A DNA stretch of 64,000 nucleotides from JAXLYE01 sp046351595. GTDB taxonomy: Bacteria > Myxococcota_A > Polyangia > Palsa-1104 > JAEUJZ01. The translations under genes were made by a program, and so were the position numbers. The notes below the pieces were generated by a model. The model saw nothing but the letters and a program-made list of their open reading frames with translations, did not search any database and had not been told where the DNA came from. The stretch lies in contig JAXLYE010000005.1 in assembly GCA_046351595.1 (NCBI GenBank), forward strand, positions 62,001-126,000, given 5' to 3'. Below, piece after piece: positions 26,001-33,320 of this stretch. Numbering within the stretch: position 1 is the stretch's first letter; each line of letters begins with the position of its first letter.

Positions 26001-26665
26001 TGGCGCAGCAGGGTGTGCAGCGCCGGGCTGAGGTGTACCGCGGCCGCGCGCGCCCGCTCTTCATCCGGCCCCCAGAGCTCCTGCAGCGCCACCTGCACAA
26101 GGACCGCGTCGGGAGCACCGCGCAGTCGGCGCAGCCAGCGATACAGCTGCTCGCAGCCCTCGGTGTCGATCAGCGCGGAGCCCGAGACCTCGATGCACAC
26201 CGAGCCGAACGCTGCATCTTGCGAGAGCCAGAAGGCGCAGACGGGCGCCTCTCCCGGCAGCATGCAGCTGGCGATGCGGCGGAACCCCGCGCGCTCGAGC
26301 AGGCGGGCGGTGCCGGACTCGCCGCTGCCGAGCAGCACGAACCAGGGCCGGGCGAGCACGGCCTCGGACTGCATCCAGCCGCCGCCGTGGCTCTCGCGGA
26401 TCAGATGGCGGAGCGCCCCGGCGAAGAGCTGGCGCAGCTGGCCCGGGCGCGTGCGCTGCTCGCGGTAGTGGCGCAGCGCCAGCAGGCCCCATTCGCACAG
26501 CGCCCACAGCGCCAGCAGCCCGACGATCAAGAGCGCGCCGCGTCGGTCCTTGTCCGCGGGCAGAAAGGCCGGCCAGAGCAGCAGATAGACCAGCAGCGAC
26601 CCGGCGGTGGCACCGAGCGTCACCAGGACCGGGCGCAGGCGGAGCAGGGCGAGCAGGGCGTTCAT
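23036..26665 (-). CDS. tssM: T6SS membrane-complex protein TssM (IcmF/VasK)
   Basis: TssM is the large inner-membrane protein that spans to the outer-membrane lipoprotein TssJ. The 1,209-residue product begins with two membrane helices (VLVTLGATAGSLLVYLLLWPAF and ALLIVGLLALWALCEWGLLAL). The cytoplasmic NTPase-like domain carries LLGSGESGTARLLERA where a Walker A is expected; the usual Lys-Ser/Thr pair is replaced, so nucleotide binding is doubtful. A third helix lies near residue 405 (LVLWTLSALCVLLMTLASTFYA), followed by the long periplasmic IcmF-related part and a C-terminal beta domain with two Cys pairs. The start overlaps the tssL stop by ATGA. Confidence 0.93.
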   Translation of the reverse strand: MNALLALLRLRPVLVTLGATAGSLLVYLLLWPAFLPADKDRRGALLIVGLLALWALCEWGLLALRHYREQRTRPGQLRQLFAGALRHLIRESHGGGWMQSEAVLARPWFVLLGSGESGTARLLERAGFRRIASCMLPGEAPVCAFWLSQDAAFGSVCIEVSGSALIDTEGCEQLYRWLRRLRGAPDAVLVQVALQELWGPDEERARAAAVHLSPALHTLLRQFSTELPVHVICNQLGRLEGLTQYFRSAERRPWGFRLDRPLHSEFQASLVHERAEAIIEALWQRTSTALVQGAMAAPEVEVMLDFPREMRRMSVLLGAFVTKLCETFSADTRARLGEVFFANAEGGSQFEATRHRRLPLSRPALSQGSASTEASASYFLQGLFMRVARLGSQEAPQRAPRQMLVLWTLSALCVLLMTLASTFYARRHRGQEALRRQVFGLVARLDQLTKLQQPDPQQMQTLRSDMENFLKMDREVAQAVDRLELLRQRLVGNSTSQRSLEELDRTISEYAQCQAANHLVGPLLRYEQKDVSSRASQPLYDRLLRLLEVSDGKRRQPRLGGTSTLPTTDWFDALYAIALLQRRPGCSVTPQDSKWLSAYLRTLWPLDSEGPDKRLRDSLELRLGGLLAPYLQGGRICPLLGENVARRPVEAARRILSSGGGLLAQPGNPQGIDIAAALELELRIKSIKDRPERNYRPISLTYFNARDEVPFEATRAGCQQIMAANADQIRWLRCILPEEAASKLEDRGVGNKRLASQYMARVDTAWSGWLGRLSRRARPATGVLENDLLELGGAVGALAQDIPVLFRSLGVGDAPKGESLESCRESLRSFAPFRWAVDTEDEQGSKPAELPNLWKEYSAELGVLREQLTLLGRPTKPPPPEEVLRGTITAIQSLQRAEEKRISWLKALGTAQATGSMQWQEPLGSFGQLVQKLEDEILQALLRKGRRAVACQWGALRQQWLDIVSGTAGATGQPPAEEQRGAIRAQLIRFRDGTLGALTNNTQSCELPPFHLKEPLNVEHGQIVTNAFCRRFKEILDLTGAPAAAPAAASDQPAIAPSIIPTPDARCTQPASVLRTFLDVPELQARYVCNISQRDCQRVGPTTARRVQLQVEWASGGRSEPMPLGTLREVLSRPAPARPAGQKPSHSEQDPWRQETRYAVEITAPALCQGRTFRIYFDESAVGRTVSRPAWQDISQLDSAAQHLLESCR

Positions 26666-27573
26666 CCGCGCCTCCTTCGGTGCAGCGGCAGGCGGCGGGC
26701 GCGCGCGCTCGCACGACGCGGCCGCGCGCTGCTGGCCGGTCGTGCCGGACAGATCTTGTCGACGTAGGAGAAGAACCCGCTGACCTTGTGGTAGGCCGCG
26801 AGCACGGTGCGGTCGGTCATGCTGCGGTCGTGATAGAGCGCCAGGCTCAGCCCGACGGCCATGAGGATCAGCAGCGCGGCGAACAGGCTGACCAGCACCC
26901 GCGGACTGAGCGGCGGCGTGCGCGGCGCCTGCCCGACGAGCGCCGGCAGGTGCGGCGAGAGCACGGGGTCGGCTTCCAGCGGGCTGCCCGGTGCCGCCAG
27001 CGAGCCGGCGCGCTCGCGGGCACGCGTGCTCAGCGCATCGGCGATCTTGGACTTGATGTCCTCGAATTCGCTCGGTCGACCCTCGTACGAGAACTTGTAG
27101 CCGAGCCGCCAGCAGCGATCGTAGACCTCGAGCAACTCCTCGGGCTCGCGCGACAGGAGCTCGGAATGGGTGCGCAGCCGCTCCAGCCGCTCGTAGACGT
27201 ACTTGCCCAGATCGACGACTGAACGGGCCTCGCGCCCGGCGTCGATATAGTCGTTGCGCAGATCTTCGCGCAGTAGCCGCCAGACCGGCAGCCCGAACAG
27301 ATCCGCGGCGGCGCTGTCCAGAAATGCGATGATCGCGATCTCGGCTTCAACGATGACGGCTGGTGCGCCGGCGAAGTGGCGCAGATCCATCTTCTGGCGG
27401 CAGTCCTTGAGCTGGCGCAGGACCCAGGCGCGCAGCGTCGAGGCCGCGCCTGCGTCTGTGCTGCTGACCTCACGCCGCGCCAGACGCCCGGCCAGCATCA
27501 GCAGATCCAGATACTCTCCGTGCAGCACCGCCTTTATGACGGGGGCCGGAGTCTGCGAGGACACGTCGCTCAT
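26662..27573 (-). CDS. tssL: T6SS membrane-complex protein TssL (DotU family)
   Basis: A 303-residue inner-membrane protein. The cytoplasmic helical domain (about 10-185) shows DotU features: VEAEIAIIAFLDSAAADLFG, a degenerate WRLLREDLRNDYIDAGREA, and EELLEVYDRCWRLGYKFSYEGRP, in which the L-x-LGFxGxY-type motif is recognisable. One membrane helix follows near residue 230 (VLVSLFAALLILMAVGLSLALY). A short periplasmic segment and an Arg-rich end complete it; no OmpA/peptidoglycan domain is fused. It overlaps both neighbours by ATGA (tssK upstream, tssM downstream), matching the known TssK-TssL-TssM contacts. Confidence 0.92.
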   Translation of the reverse strand: MSDVSSQTPAPVIKAVLHGEYLDLLMLAGRLARREVSSTDAGAASTLRAWVLRQLKDCRQKMDLRHFAGAPAVIVEAEIAIIAFLDSAAADLFGLPVWRLLREDLRNDYIDAGREARSVVDLGKYVYERLERLRTHSELLSREPEELLEVYDRCWRLGYKFSYEGRPSEFEDIKSKIADALSTRARERAGSLAAPGSPLEADPVLSPHLPALVGQAPRTPPLSPRVLVSLFAALLILMAVGLSLALYHDRSMTDRTVLAAYHKVSGFFSYVDKICPARPASSARPRRASARARRLPLHRRRRG

Positions 27574-28949
27574 GCCGGCCTCCGATCGCGGATGTAGACC
27601 AGGTCAACCTGCGGTAGCGCCAGCGCCTGCCCGGTGGGCCGCCGCAGCAGCTCTTCCGGGATGTAGAGCGACGCCTTGCCATCCTGGAAGATCTCGTTCC
27701 ACAGATCGACGGCGCGATCCTGATCCAGGTTGCCGTTCTTGGTCTGGGGGTACTGCTCGGTGGGCAGGCGGAAGAACGCGGTGCTGGGACCGCGCCCGCG
27801 CCCGACCAGGCCGTGCGGAGTCTGCTCGGCGAGCAGGCGCAGACCGGGCCAGCCGTTGGTCATCGCGATCTGCAGCGACCGCGGCCCGCCGAGCTTGGCG
27901 CGCGTCGGCACCTCCTGCACGATCCGCTGGTAGTCGAAGTCGCCGCTCAGGACCAGGTACAGCCGCTCGCCCGCGGTGGGCCGGTGTCGCGGCACGTTGC
28001 CGTCCCAGACCACGTTCTCTTCGAAGCCCGGGCGCACGCGCAGGGTCGACACGTCGAGCTGCGTGGGCGTGGCCTGGCCGAGCAGGGCGTTGAGCTCGAA
28101 CTCGAGCGCGCGGAAGCAGCCCCCGAGATCGCTGTGATCGTACTCGGGCAGCGACGTGTGATTCGGCGCGAGCACCGACAGCCCACCGGCCAGGCGCAGC
28201 AGCTCGCGATAAAGCTCACTCGGGTGCGAGGAATCGAGCTGCGCTGGCAAGAGGTGGTGCCGCAGCACCGGCGATTGCTGCGACAAAAGCTGGATCACAC
28301 CGAGCTCCTCGGGCCGGTCCTTGAACTTGGCGCGATCGCGCACACGGCTCTCGATGCGCACCAAAAGCCGCTCCAGCAGCAGCGCGAAGAACGGGCTCGC
28401 GCCCAGGGTGAGGCTCGGCGCCACATACTCCTCGTAGACCATGACCTCGCCGGCGGGGTTGCGCTCAAGCTCCGCGACCTTTATCGACTGCAGACCCTCG
28501 AGCGACTGGCCGGAGAAGGCGAAGCGCAGGTTCTTGTGGCCGACCAGGACCGCGCGCTGGTTGGCGGCGTTGAACATGTCTTTCAGATCTACCTGCTCCT
28601 CGACATAGCGGCCGTCCTGCAGCTTCTCCGGCAGGACGAGGAAGACACCGAGCCGCTCCTGGCTGCTCGGAAATGAGAACTCCTGCAGCGGTGGCAGCGG
28701 ATCGTCGCCGTCACGGTTGGTCCGCCGATCGCGCCCGATGTTGACCGGAGTACCGTCGGGAAACAGCGCGCGCAGGCGGCGCACGCCGAGCCGCTTCTGC
28801 TGCAGGGCGGTGGTATCAAGCTGTAGATCGACGATGCCCCAGGAGAGCGCGGAATACGGCCTCAGGAGCGCCTCGAGATGGCGATCGGACTGTTGAAAGT
28901 GCTGCGGAGTGAGGAAGGTTCCGTTCTTCCACAAGACCCTGCTGTACAT
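27570..28949 (-). CDS. tssK: T6SS baseplate-membrane connector TssK
   Basis: TssK trimers join the baseplate to TssL/TssM. The N-terminus SRVLWKNGTFLTPQHFQQSDRHLE is the clearest family signature. It is followed by YSALSWGIVDLQLD and RALFPDGTPVNI, and near the end by GLRLLAEQTPH-type sequence and LYIPEELL. About 459 residues, the normal length. ATG 28,949 is preceded by aaggag at 11 bases; a TTG at 28,955 sits closer to that site and would add two residues. tssL begins within its stop codon. Confidence 0.94.
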   Translation of the reverse strand: MYSRVLWKNGTFLTPQHFQQSDRHLEALLRPYSALSWGIVDLQLDTTALQQKRLGVRRLRALFPDGTPVNIGRDRRTNRDGDDPLPPLQEFSFPSSQERLGVFLVLPEKLQDGRYVEEQVDLKDMFNAANQRAVLVGHKNLRFAFSGQSLEGLQSIKVAELERNPAGEVMVYEEYVAPSLTLGASPFFALLLERLLVRIESRVRDRAKFKDRPEELGVIQLLSQQSPVLRHHLLPAQLDSSHPSELYRELLRLAGGLSVLAPNHTSLPEYDHSDLGGCFRALEFELNALLGQATPTQLDVSTLRVRPGFEENVVWDGNVPRHRPTAGERLYLVLSGDFDYQRIVQEVPTRAKLGGPRSLQIAMTNGWPGLRLLAEQTPHGLVGRGRGPSTAFFRLPTEQYPQTKNGNLDQDRAVDLWNEIFQDGKASLYIPEELLRRPTGQALALPQVDLVYIRDRRPA

Positions 28950-28976
28950 GGGCAATGTCGCTCCTTGCGGCGGGAG

Positions 28977-29579
28977 TCACTGCGCGAGAGGCGCCTGGGG
29001 ACAGAACCAGGGCTTGCCGCGCTCATAGCGATAGACGTCGTATTGGTGGAAACACAGCGAGATCGTGCCGGTCGTGAGCCCGACGTCGAAGAGCTGGACG
29101 GAGCGCAGATCCTGCTTGGAGCCCAGCGTCATCACCAGGATGTGGCTCGTCTGCGAGCGGATTGGGACTTCCCGCGTGATGCGGTCGCGCGGGTTGACGA
29201 CGAAGATCTCGTCGGGGCGTTTGACCTCGAGCAGCGTCGCCGGGTAAGAAAGGAACGGCGCCAGGACCTCTGGGAAGTTGCCCTTGGCGCGGTAGGTCGC
29301 CATCTGCCCGCGGTGTACCGACCACTCGGCGGCGAGCTTGTTCAGTAGCTCGCGCTGCTTCTCTTCGGGCACCGTCTTGAGCTGCAGGATCGCGACTTCC
29401 TCCAGCTCGCTGACCTCCTGCCCGGGACCAGACGTGCCCGGACGGGCGCGCATGTTGAGCAGCGTGCTGCCGTGCAGATCGAGCGTCAGCGTACACCCGG
29501 CCAGCGGGCCGAGCGCGGCGGCAAGGATCGCCGGTGCAAGACGAAAAAGTGCGGAGCGGAGCTTGGCGTATGGCGGCAT
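28977..29579 (-). CDS. tssJ: T6SS outer-membrane lipoprotein TssJ
   Basis: From ATG 29,579 (agga 6 bases upstream) the protein has a signal peptide ending in a lipobox, LAGC, with the lipidated residue Cys29. It is therefore anchored in the outer membrane and faces the periplasm. The mature part has the strand pattern and size (about 170 residues) of TssJ, including VAILQLKTVP and the C-terminal VRSVQLFDVGLTTG-like strand, although sequence similarity is weak. Its position between a kinase and tssK, and the absence of another TssJ candidate, support the call. Confidence 0.8.
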   Translation of the reverse strand: MPPYAKLRSALFRLAPAILAAALGPLAGCTLTLDLHGSTLLNMRARPGTSGPGQEVSELEEVAILQLKTVPEEKQRELLNKLAAEWSVHRGQMATYRAKGNFPEVLAPFLSYPATLLEVKRPDEIFVVNPRDRITREVPIRSQTSHILVMTLGSKQDLRSVQLFDVGLTTGTISLCFHQYDVYRYERGKPWFCPQAPLAQ

Positions 29580-29587
29580 GTTGGGTC

Positions 29588-30508
29588 CTAGATGCAATCG
29601 AGCCGGTCATGGGCCACCGCGGTCCGGAACGCGAGATAGCACTCCCGGATGTCCGGATAGCGCTGCGCCGGATCGCGGCTCATCATCCGACGGATGAGCG
29701 ACTCTACCGTCGAGCAGGAGGCTTGCGGGCGCTCGGGGATGGACAGCGGCATGATCTTGCCGGCGCGATGCACCGCTTCGACCGCCGGCCAGTCCCAACG
29801 GCTGATGGCCGAGCTGCAGTCGAGCGGCAACTGCCCGCGCGACAGGATCTCGAACAGGGTGACGCCGGCCGCGTACTGATCGCTCGGGCGCCAATCCGTC
29901 GCCTCGGTCACCGGCTGCCAGCGCTCGGGCGCGAGGTACTGGGGTGTCCCGATCGGGCCTTCGCTGATGGGCTGCAGGCCCGCCTTGTGGTGACCGCGCG
30001 CGAGATCGAAGTCGCCGATCTTGATCTGCCCGTCGAACAGAAACAGGTTGTCGGGCTTTATGTCGCGGTGCGCGATGCGCTTGACGTGCAGGAAGCACAG
30101 CGCCTCCAGAAGCTGCTGGATGGCGCGCACCCGCGCCAAAAGGGGCAGGCTCCCCATCTGCTTGCGCACGTCGCTGTCGCCGAGCTCCATGGTGAACCAC
30201 AGGTGCTCGACGCTGCCGCCGCCGAGGTCGATGGCCGTGGTCGCTCGCCGCGAAACCGCGAAGCTGGCCTGGAATACGCGGATCAGGCGCTCGCTGAAGA
30301 TCGAGGTCAGCAGCCGGAACTCCTGCTCCATGCGCTGGCGCACGTCCTCGCTGCCCGAGTCGCGCACGAGCTTCAGCGCGACGCGCTCACCGCGCGTGTG
30401 ATCGAACACCGAGAACACGCCCCCGCGCGAGTTCTCAGCGATGCTGTGAAAGTCGCTGAAGAACGGGAAGGCCGCTTCAAGCGCGTCTGTTTGGTAGATA
30501 CGACCCAC
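29588..30508 (-). CDS. T6SS-linked Ser/Thr kinase with DFD motif
   Basis: A 306-residue soluble Hanks-type kinase. It has VALK with Lys46, catalytic loop HRDIKPDN at 147-154, and APE at about 193. The metal-binding motif reads D166-F-D instead of DFG (KIGDFDLARG). The glycine loop is also atypical (SRGGVFSV, lacking the first glycines). The catalytic Asp149 and Asn154 are kept, so activity is possible but uncertain. It is smaller than PpkA and has no membrane or sensor domain. The start is GTG 30,508. It lies just upstream of tssJ in the same operon, so it is the likely kinase for T6SS threonine phosphorylation read by the two FHA proteins. Confidence 0.88.
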   Translation of the reverse strand: MGRIYQTDALEAAFPFFSDFHSIAENSRGGVFSVFDHTRGERVALKLVRDSGSEDVRQRMEQEFRLLTSIFSERLIRVFQASFAVSRRATTAIDLGGGSVEHLWFTMELGDSDVRKQMGSLPLLARVRAIQQLLEALCFLHVKRIAHRDIKPDNLFLFDGQIKIGDFDLARGHHKAGLQPISEGPIGTPQYLAPERWQPVTEATDWRPSDQYAAGVTLFEILSRGQLPLDCSSAISRWDWPAVEAVHRAGKIMPLSIPERPQASCSTVESLIRRMMSRDPAQRYPDIRECYLAFRTAVAHDRLDCI

Positions 30509-30534
30509 GCGTGCTCACCGAGGGTGGACGGCCA

Positions 30535-32283
30535 CTACGGGTTCGGGCCCAGGGACAACCTGTGGTCCCGGATGATCTTGTTCATCGCTTCCTGCGCGCT
30601 TAGGACCTCGCAGTAGCTCTCGACCAAGCTGCTAGTGCCGTACACCGTGCGGCGCTCGCCGAAGACGGACACGATGTGGTTCAGCTTGTCGAGCCGCACC
30701 TTGAGCCGCTCGGACTCGGACAGCAGCCGCCTCCACGGATCGCTGCCCCCCCCATCGGAGACGCGACGCGCCCGTGCCTGGACGCGGCTGGCGAGCTCGG
30801 AGATCGGCACCGCTTGCTGCTGCAGCTCCGCGGCGAGCGCGCGCCGAAACGCGAGCTGGCCGCCGCCGTCCTCGGTTACGACGTCGGCGGGCGCGGCGGA
30901 GTCGGCGGCCGGCGCGACGGTCGGCTCGCCGCGCCCGGACGGGGCTGCGAGCTCCCGGACCTTGAGGCTCGGAGGCTCCGGGCGGGCCTTCGCGCTGCTG
31001 CCTGGCACGAACTGCGGCCGCAGCATCCACACGGCTGCGCCTCCGATGAGGAGGCCGACGACGCCGCACGCGAACGCCAGCAGCCAGCCAGACCCTGGGC
31101 GCGCGCCGTCCTGCGTTCGCTCTCCCTCACCCGCGCCGGCGCCCGGTGACAGGAACGCGGACTCCGGTCGCGACAGAAGGACGTCTCCGAGCTGCAGGCC
31201 GGAAGCGGTCAGCGAGACGGGCGCCTGGGTCCTGGCCGCGCCGGCTGCGTCCGAGTCGCGGTCGCGCTCCATGCGGGGCTGCAGCATCGTCGTCAGCGAA
31301 GACAGCGCCGCGTCACGTGGTGCGGCCTCCATGCCGACCGACAGGCCGAAGAGGCGAGCGCCCAGCTCGGCGTCGGAAGCAGGCAACTCGGCGAGGCTGC
31401 AGCCAAAGACGCGCGAGGTCGGCGCCGCGTCGCGCGCCTGCTGCTCTAGCTCTTCGAGGCTCGGGCCGCTGCAGATCAGGCGCACGGCGATGCTGTAGTC
31501 CTCGCCCTGGTAGATCTTCGGCTCAAGCTCCTCGCTGCCGGTGGTGATGGTGGTCCACTTGAGGTTCGTGCGGTAGAGGATCACGCCGAGTCGGGCCGCC
31601 AGCCTCAGCACGTCCGGACCGTCTGCGCCGCGGCAGTCGATGAGGATCTGGTTGTACGGTGGCGGGTCGTCGCTGCTGTAGCACGCGGCGCTGCCCTGCA
31701 TCGAATCGTCGGGCGCCGGCAGATCGCGCAGCGAACGGACGTAGCCGTAGACACGCTCGAAGTTGTCGGCCTGACCGCTGGCGTAGTAGTTGCGATAGAA
31801 CAGCAGGCCCTCGTTGAGCACGCGCCCGACGAAGGACTCGATGGTGTGGCTGAATCCGTCCGGCTCGAGCGGCTCGTCGATGGCGACGAGCGCGTGCGCA
31901 AAGACCGGGCTCTCGCGCTGCGCATGATCGCGGAGATCGGCGACGCGCACGCTGACGACCAGCGACAGACCGCCGCGCCCGGCGACGTGCTGCGTGTCGT
32001 TGCTCGAGAGGTTTCCGATCGACACCGCGAACTGCATCGCCGAGGCCGGCGACAGGAACTTGATCTGGGGTCCGAGGTGAGCAAAGTGCTGCGGCCGGAA
32101 CTTCCGGCACGGCAACTCCGGCCGCAAGATGAAGTCCATCTGGAAGCGAGGCACATGCCCGAACAGCACGTGGTACCAGCGCTCGCCCGGGGTCGGCTGG
32201 TACTGCAGCGTGCGGAAGCGACCCGGCACCGCGTCCGCCGGGTACCCTTGCCTCTGTACATGGAGCCGCGGCGTCGTGCTCAT
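30535..32283 (-). CDS. One-TM T6SS-operon protein, putative GTPase partner
   Basis: I do not recognise a family. The 582-residue protein has a cytoplasmic N-terminal region of about 300 residues (RFRTLQYQPTPGERWYHVLFGHVPRFQMDFILRPE; SLVVSVRVADLRDH; NQILIDCRGADGPDVLRLAARLGVILY). A Pro/Ala linker and one membrane helix follow at about 395-415 (WLLAFACGVVGLLIGGAAVWML). The last 150 residues are helical, with basic coiled-coil parts, on the far side. It starts inside the stop of the GTPase gene (ATGA), which implies the two act together. I infer it is a membrane partner or effector of that GTPase, perhaps a regulator of T6SS assembly. Confidence 0.6.
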   Translation of the reverse strand: MSTTPRLHVQRQGYPADAVPGRFRTLQYQPTPGERWYHVLFGHVPRFQMDFILRPELPCRKFRPQHFAHLGPQIKFLSPASAMQFAVSIGNLSSNDTQHVAGRGGLSLVVSVRVADLRDHAQRESPVFAHALVAIDEPLEPDGFSHTIESFVGRVLNEGLLFYRNYYASGQADNFERVYGYVRSLRDLPAPDDSMQGSAACYSSDDPPPYNQILIDCRGADGPDVLRLAARLGVILYRTNLKWTTITTGSEELEPKIYQGEDYSIAVRLICSGPSLEELEQQARDAAPTSRVFGCSLAELPASDAELGARLFGLSVGMEAAPRDAALSSLTTMLQPRMERDRDSDAAGAARTQAPVSLTASGLQLGDVLLSRPESAFLSPGAGAGEGERTQDGARPGSGWLLAFACGVVGLLIGGAAVWMLRPQFVPGSSAKARPEPPSLKVRELAAPSGRGEPTVAPAADSAAPADVVTEDGGGQLAFRRALAAELQQQAVPISELASRVQARARRVSDGGGSDPWRRLLSESERLKVRLDKLNHIVSVFGERRTVYGTSSLVESYCEVLSAQEAMNKIIRDHRLSLGPNP

Positions 32284-33287
32284 CGCGCCTCCGCGGTCGC
32301 CGGGTGCCCCGGCGCGGCGGTGTGCATCATCTGGAGCAGCGTCGGATCGTAGGCGTCCGCGGGCAGGATCTTCTCGGTGAAGTGCGCGAATAGGTTCTGC
32401 GTGTTGTGTCCTGAGCTCGCCGAACCGACGAGGATCTCGATGTCGACCATGCCGCTCTCGCCCTGCAGCTTGCGCAAGGTGTTGATGAGCGGCGCATACA
32501 GCGCGAGCGCCCGCTGCTCGACCTCGGCCAGATCCCCGGGCAGCGCGTCCGACTTGTTGATGAACAGCGTGAAGGTCTTGCAGTGGCTGACGATGCGCTC
32601 GTTGAAGCACAGCTTCAGCGTCGCCTCCGGGAACGCATCGATCTGCCGCTGGATGCGCTCCTGCGAGAACTGCACCACCGCACGCCCGTCCGGCCCTTGT
32701 ATGGTTTCGCCCAGATCGACCACGATGAGCACGCCGTTGACGCTCTCCAGCGTGAACAGCTCGATGAAGGCGTTGGCCATGTGCTCGCCTCCCCAGTCTC
32801 GGATCTCGAAGACGTGCTCGACGATGGGTCCGCTCTTGGCAAACTGGCGACTGACAGTCCGCTCGTACTTGACGAACTGCGTCGGTGTGATGTCTCGCAG
32901 CCGGAAAAGCGGGTTCGCCCACTTCAGCGTCAGCGCGGTCTTGCCGCACTGCGAGACGCCGACGGTGACGATGTTGTAGACGCGGCGCGCGATCTCGTTG
33001 CGCGGCTGCTGCTTCAGCTTCTCGATCTCGCGCTGCAGCGCCTGGCACTCAGACTCCCTGTCCCGCTGGCGCTGCGCGGCCTCCTCGGCGGTCACGCGGA
33101 GCTGGCCGAGCTGCGCCTCGGCCAGCTCCGCCTGCTGCTGCACGGTTTCGCTGTCGTGCGTCTTGCTGGCCAGGGCCGCCTCCATGCTCCGATAGGCGCG
33201 CACCGTGCGGACGAGCTGCACGGCCAGCCCCACGGCGCCGGCCGAGAGCACAGAGGTAAGGACGGAAAGCGCGGTGATCAGGCTCAA
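32280..33287 (-). CDS. Membrane-anchored GTPase of the T6SS operon
   Basis: A 335-residue protein. It has an N-terminal membrane helix (about 5-27), a coiled coil (about 35-97, EAALASK...ALQREIEKLKQQ), then a G domain. Visible GTPase motifs are G1 GVSQCGKT (110-117), G3 DWGG (164-167) and G4 NKSD (244-247), with TPTQF near residue 135 as a candidate switch I threonine. This order fits small Ras-like or MglA-like GTPases, but fusion to a TM plus coiled coil is not typical of MglA. The start codon is TTG 33,287 with ggaggg 7 bases upstream. It is the fourth gene of the minus operon that ends in tssM-fha, and overlaps the one-TM partner by ATGA. Confidence 0.8.
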   Translation of the reverse strand: MSLITALSVLTSVLSAGAVGLAVQLVRTVRAYRSMEAALASKTHDSETVQQQAELAEAQLGQLRVTAEEAAQRQRDRESECQALQREIEKLKQQPRNEIARRVYNIVTVGVSQCGKTALTLKWANPLFRLRDITPTQFVKYERTVSRQFAKSGPIVEHVFEIRDWGGEHMANAFIELFTLESVNGVLIVVDLGETIQGPDGRAVVQFSQERIQRQIDAFPEATLKLCFNERIVSHCKTFTLFINKSDALPGDLAEVEQRALALYAPLINTLRKLQGESGMVDIEILVGSASSGHNTQNLFAHFTEKILPADAYDPTLLQMMHTAAPGHPATAEAR

Positions 33288-33320
33288 GAGACTCCCTCCA
33301 CTTGCGGTCGCGGCTCGCGT

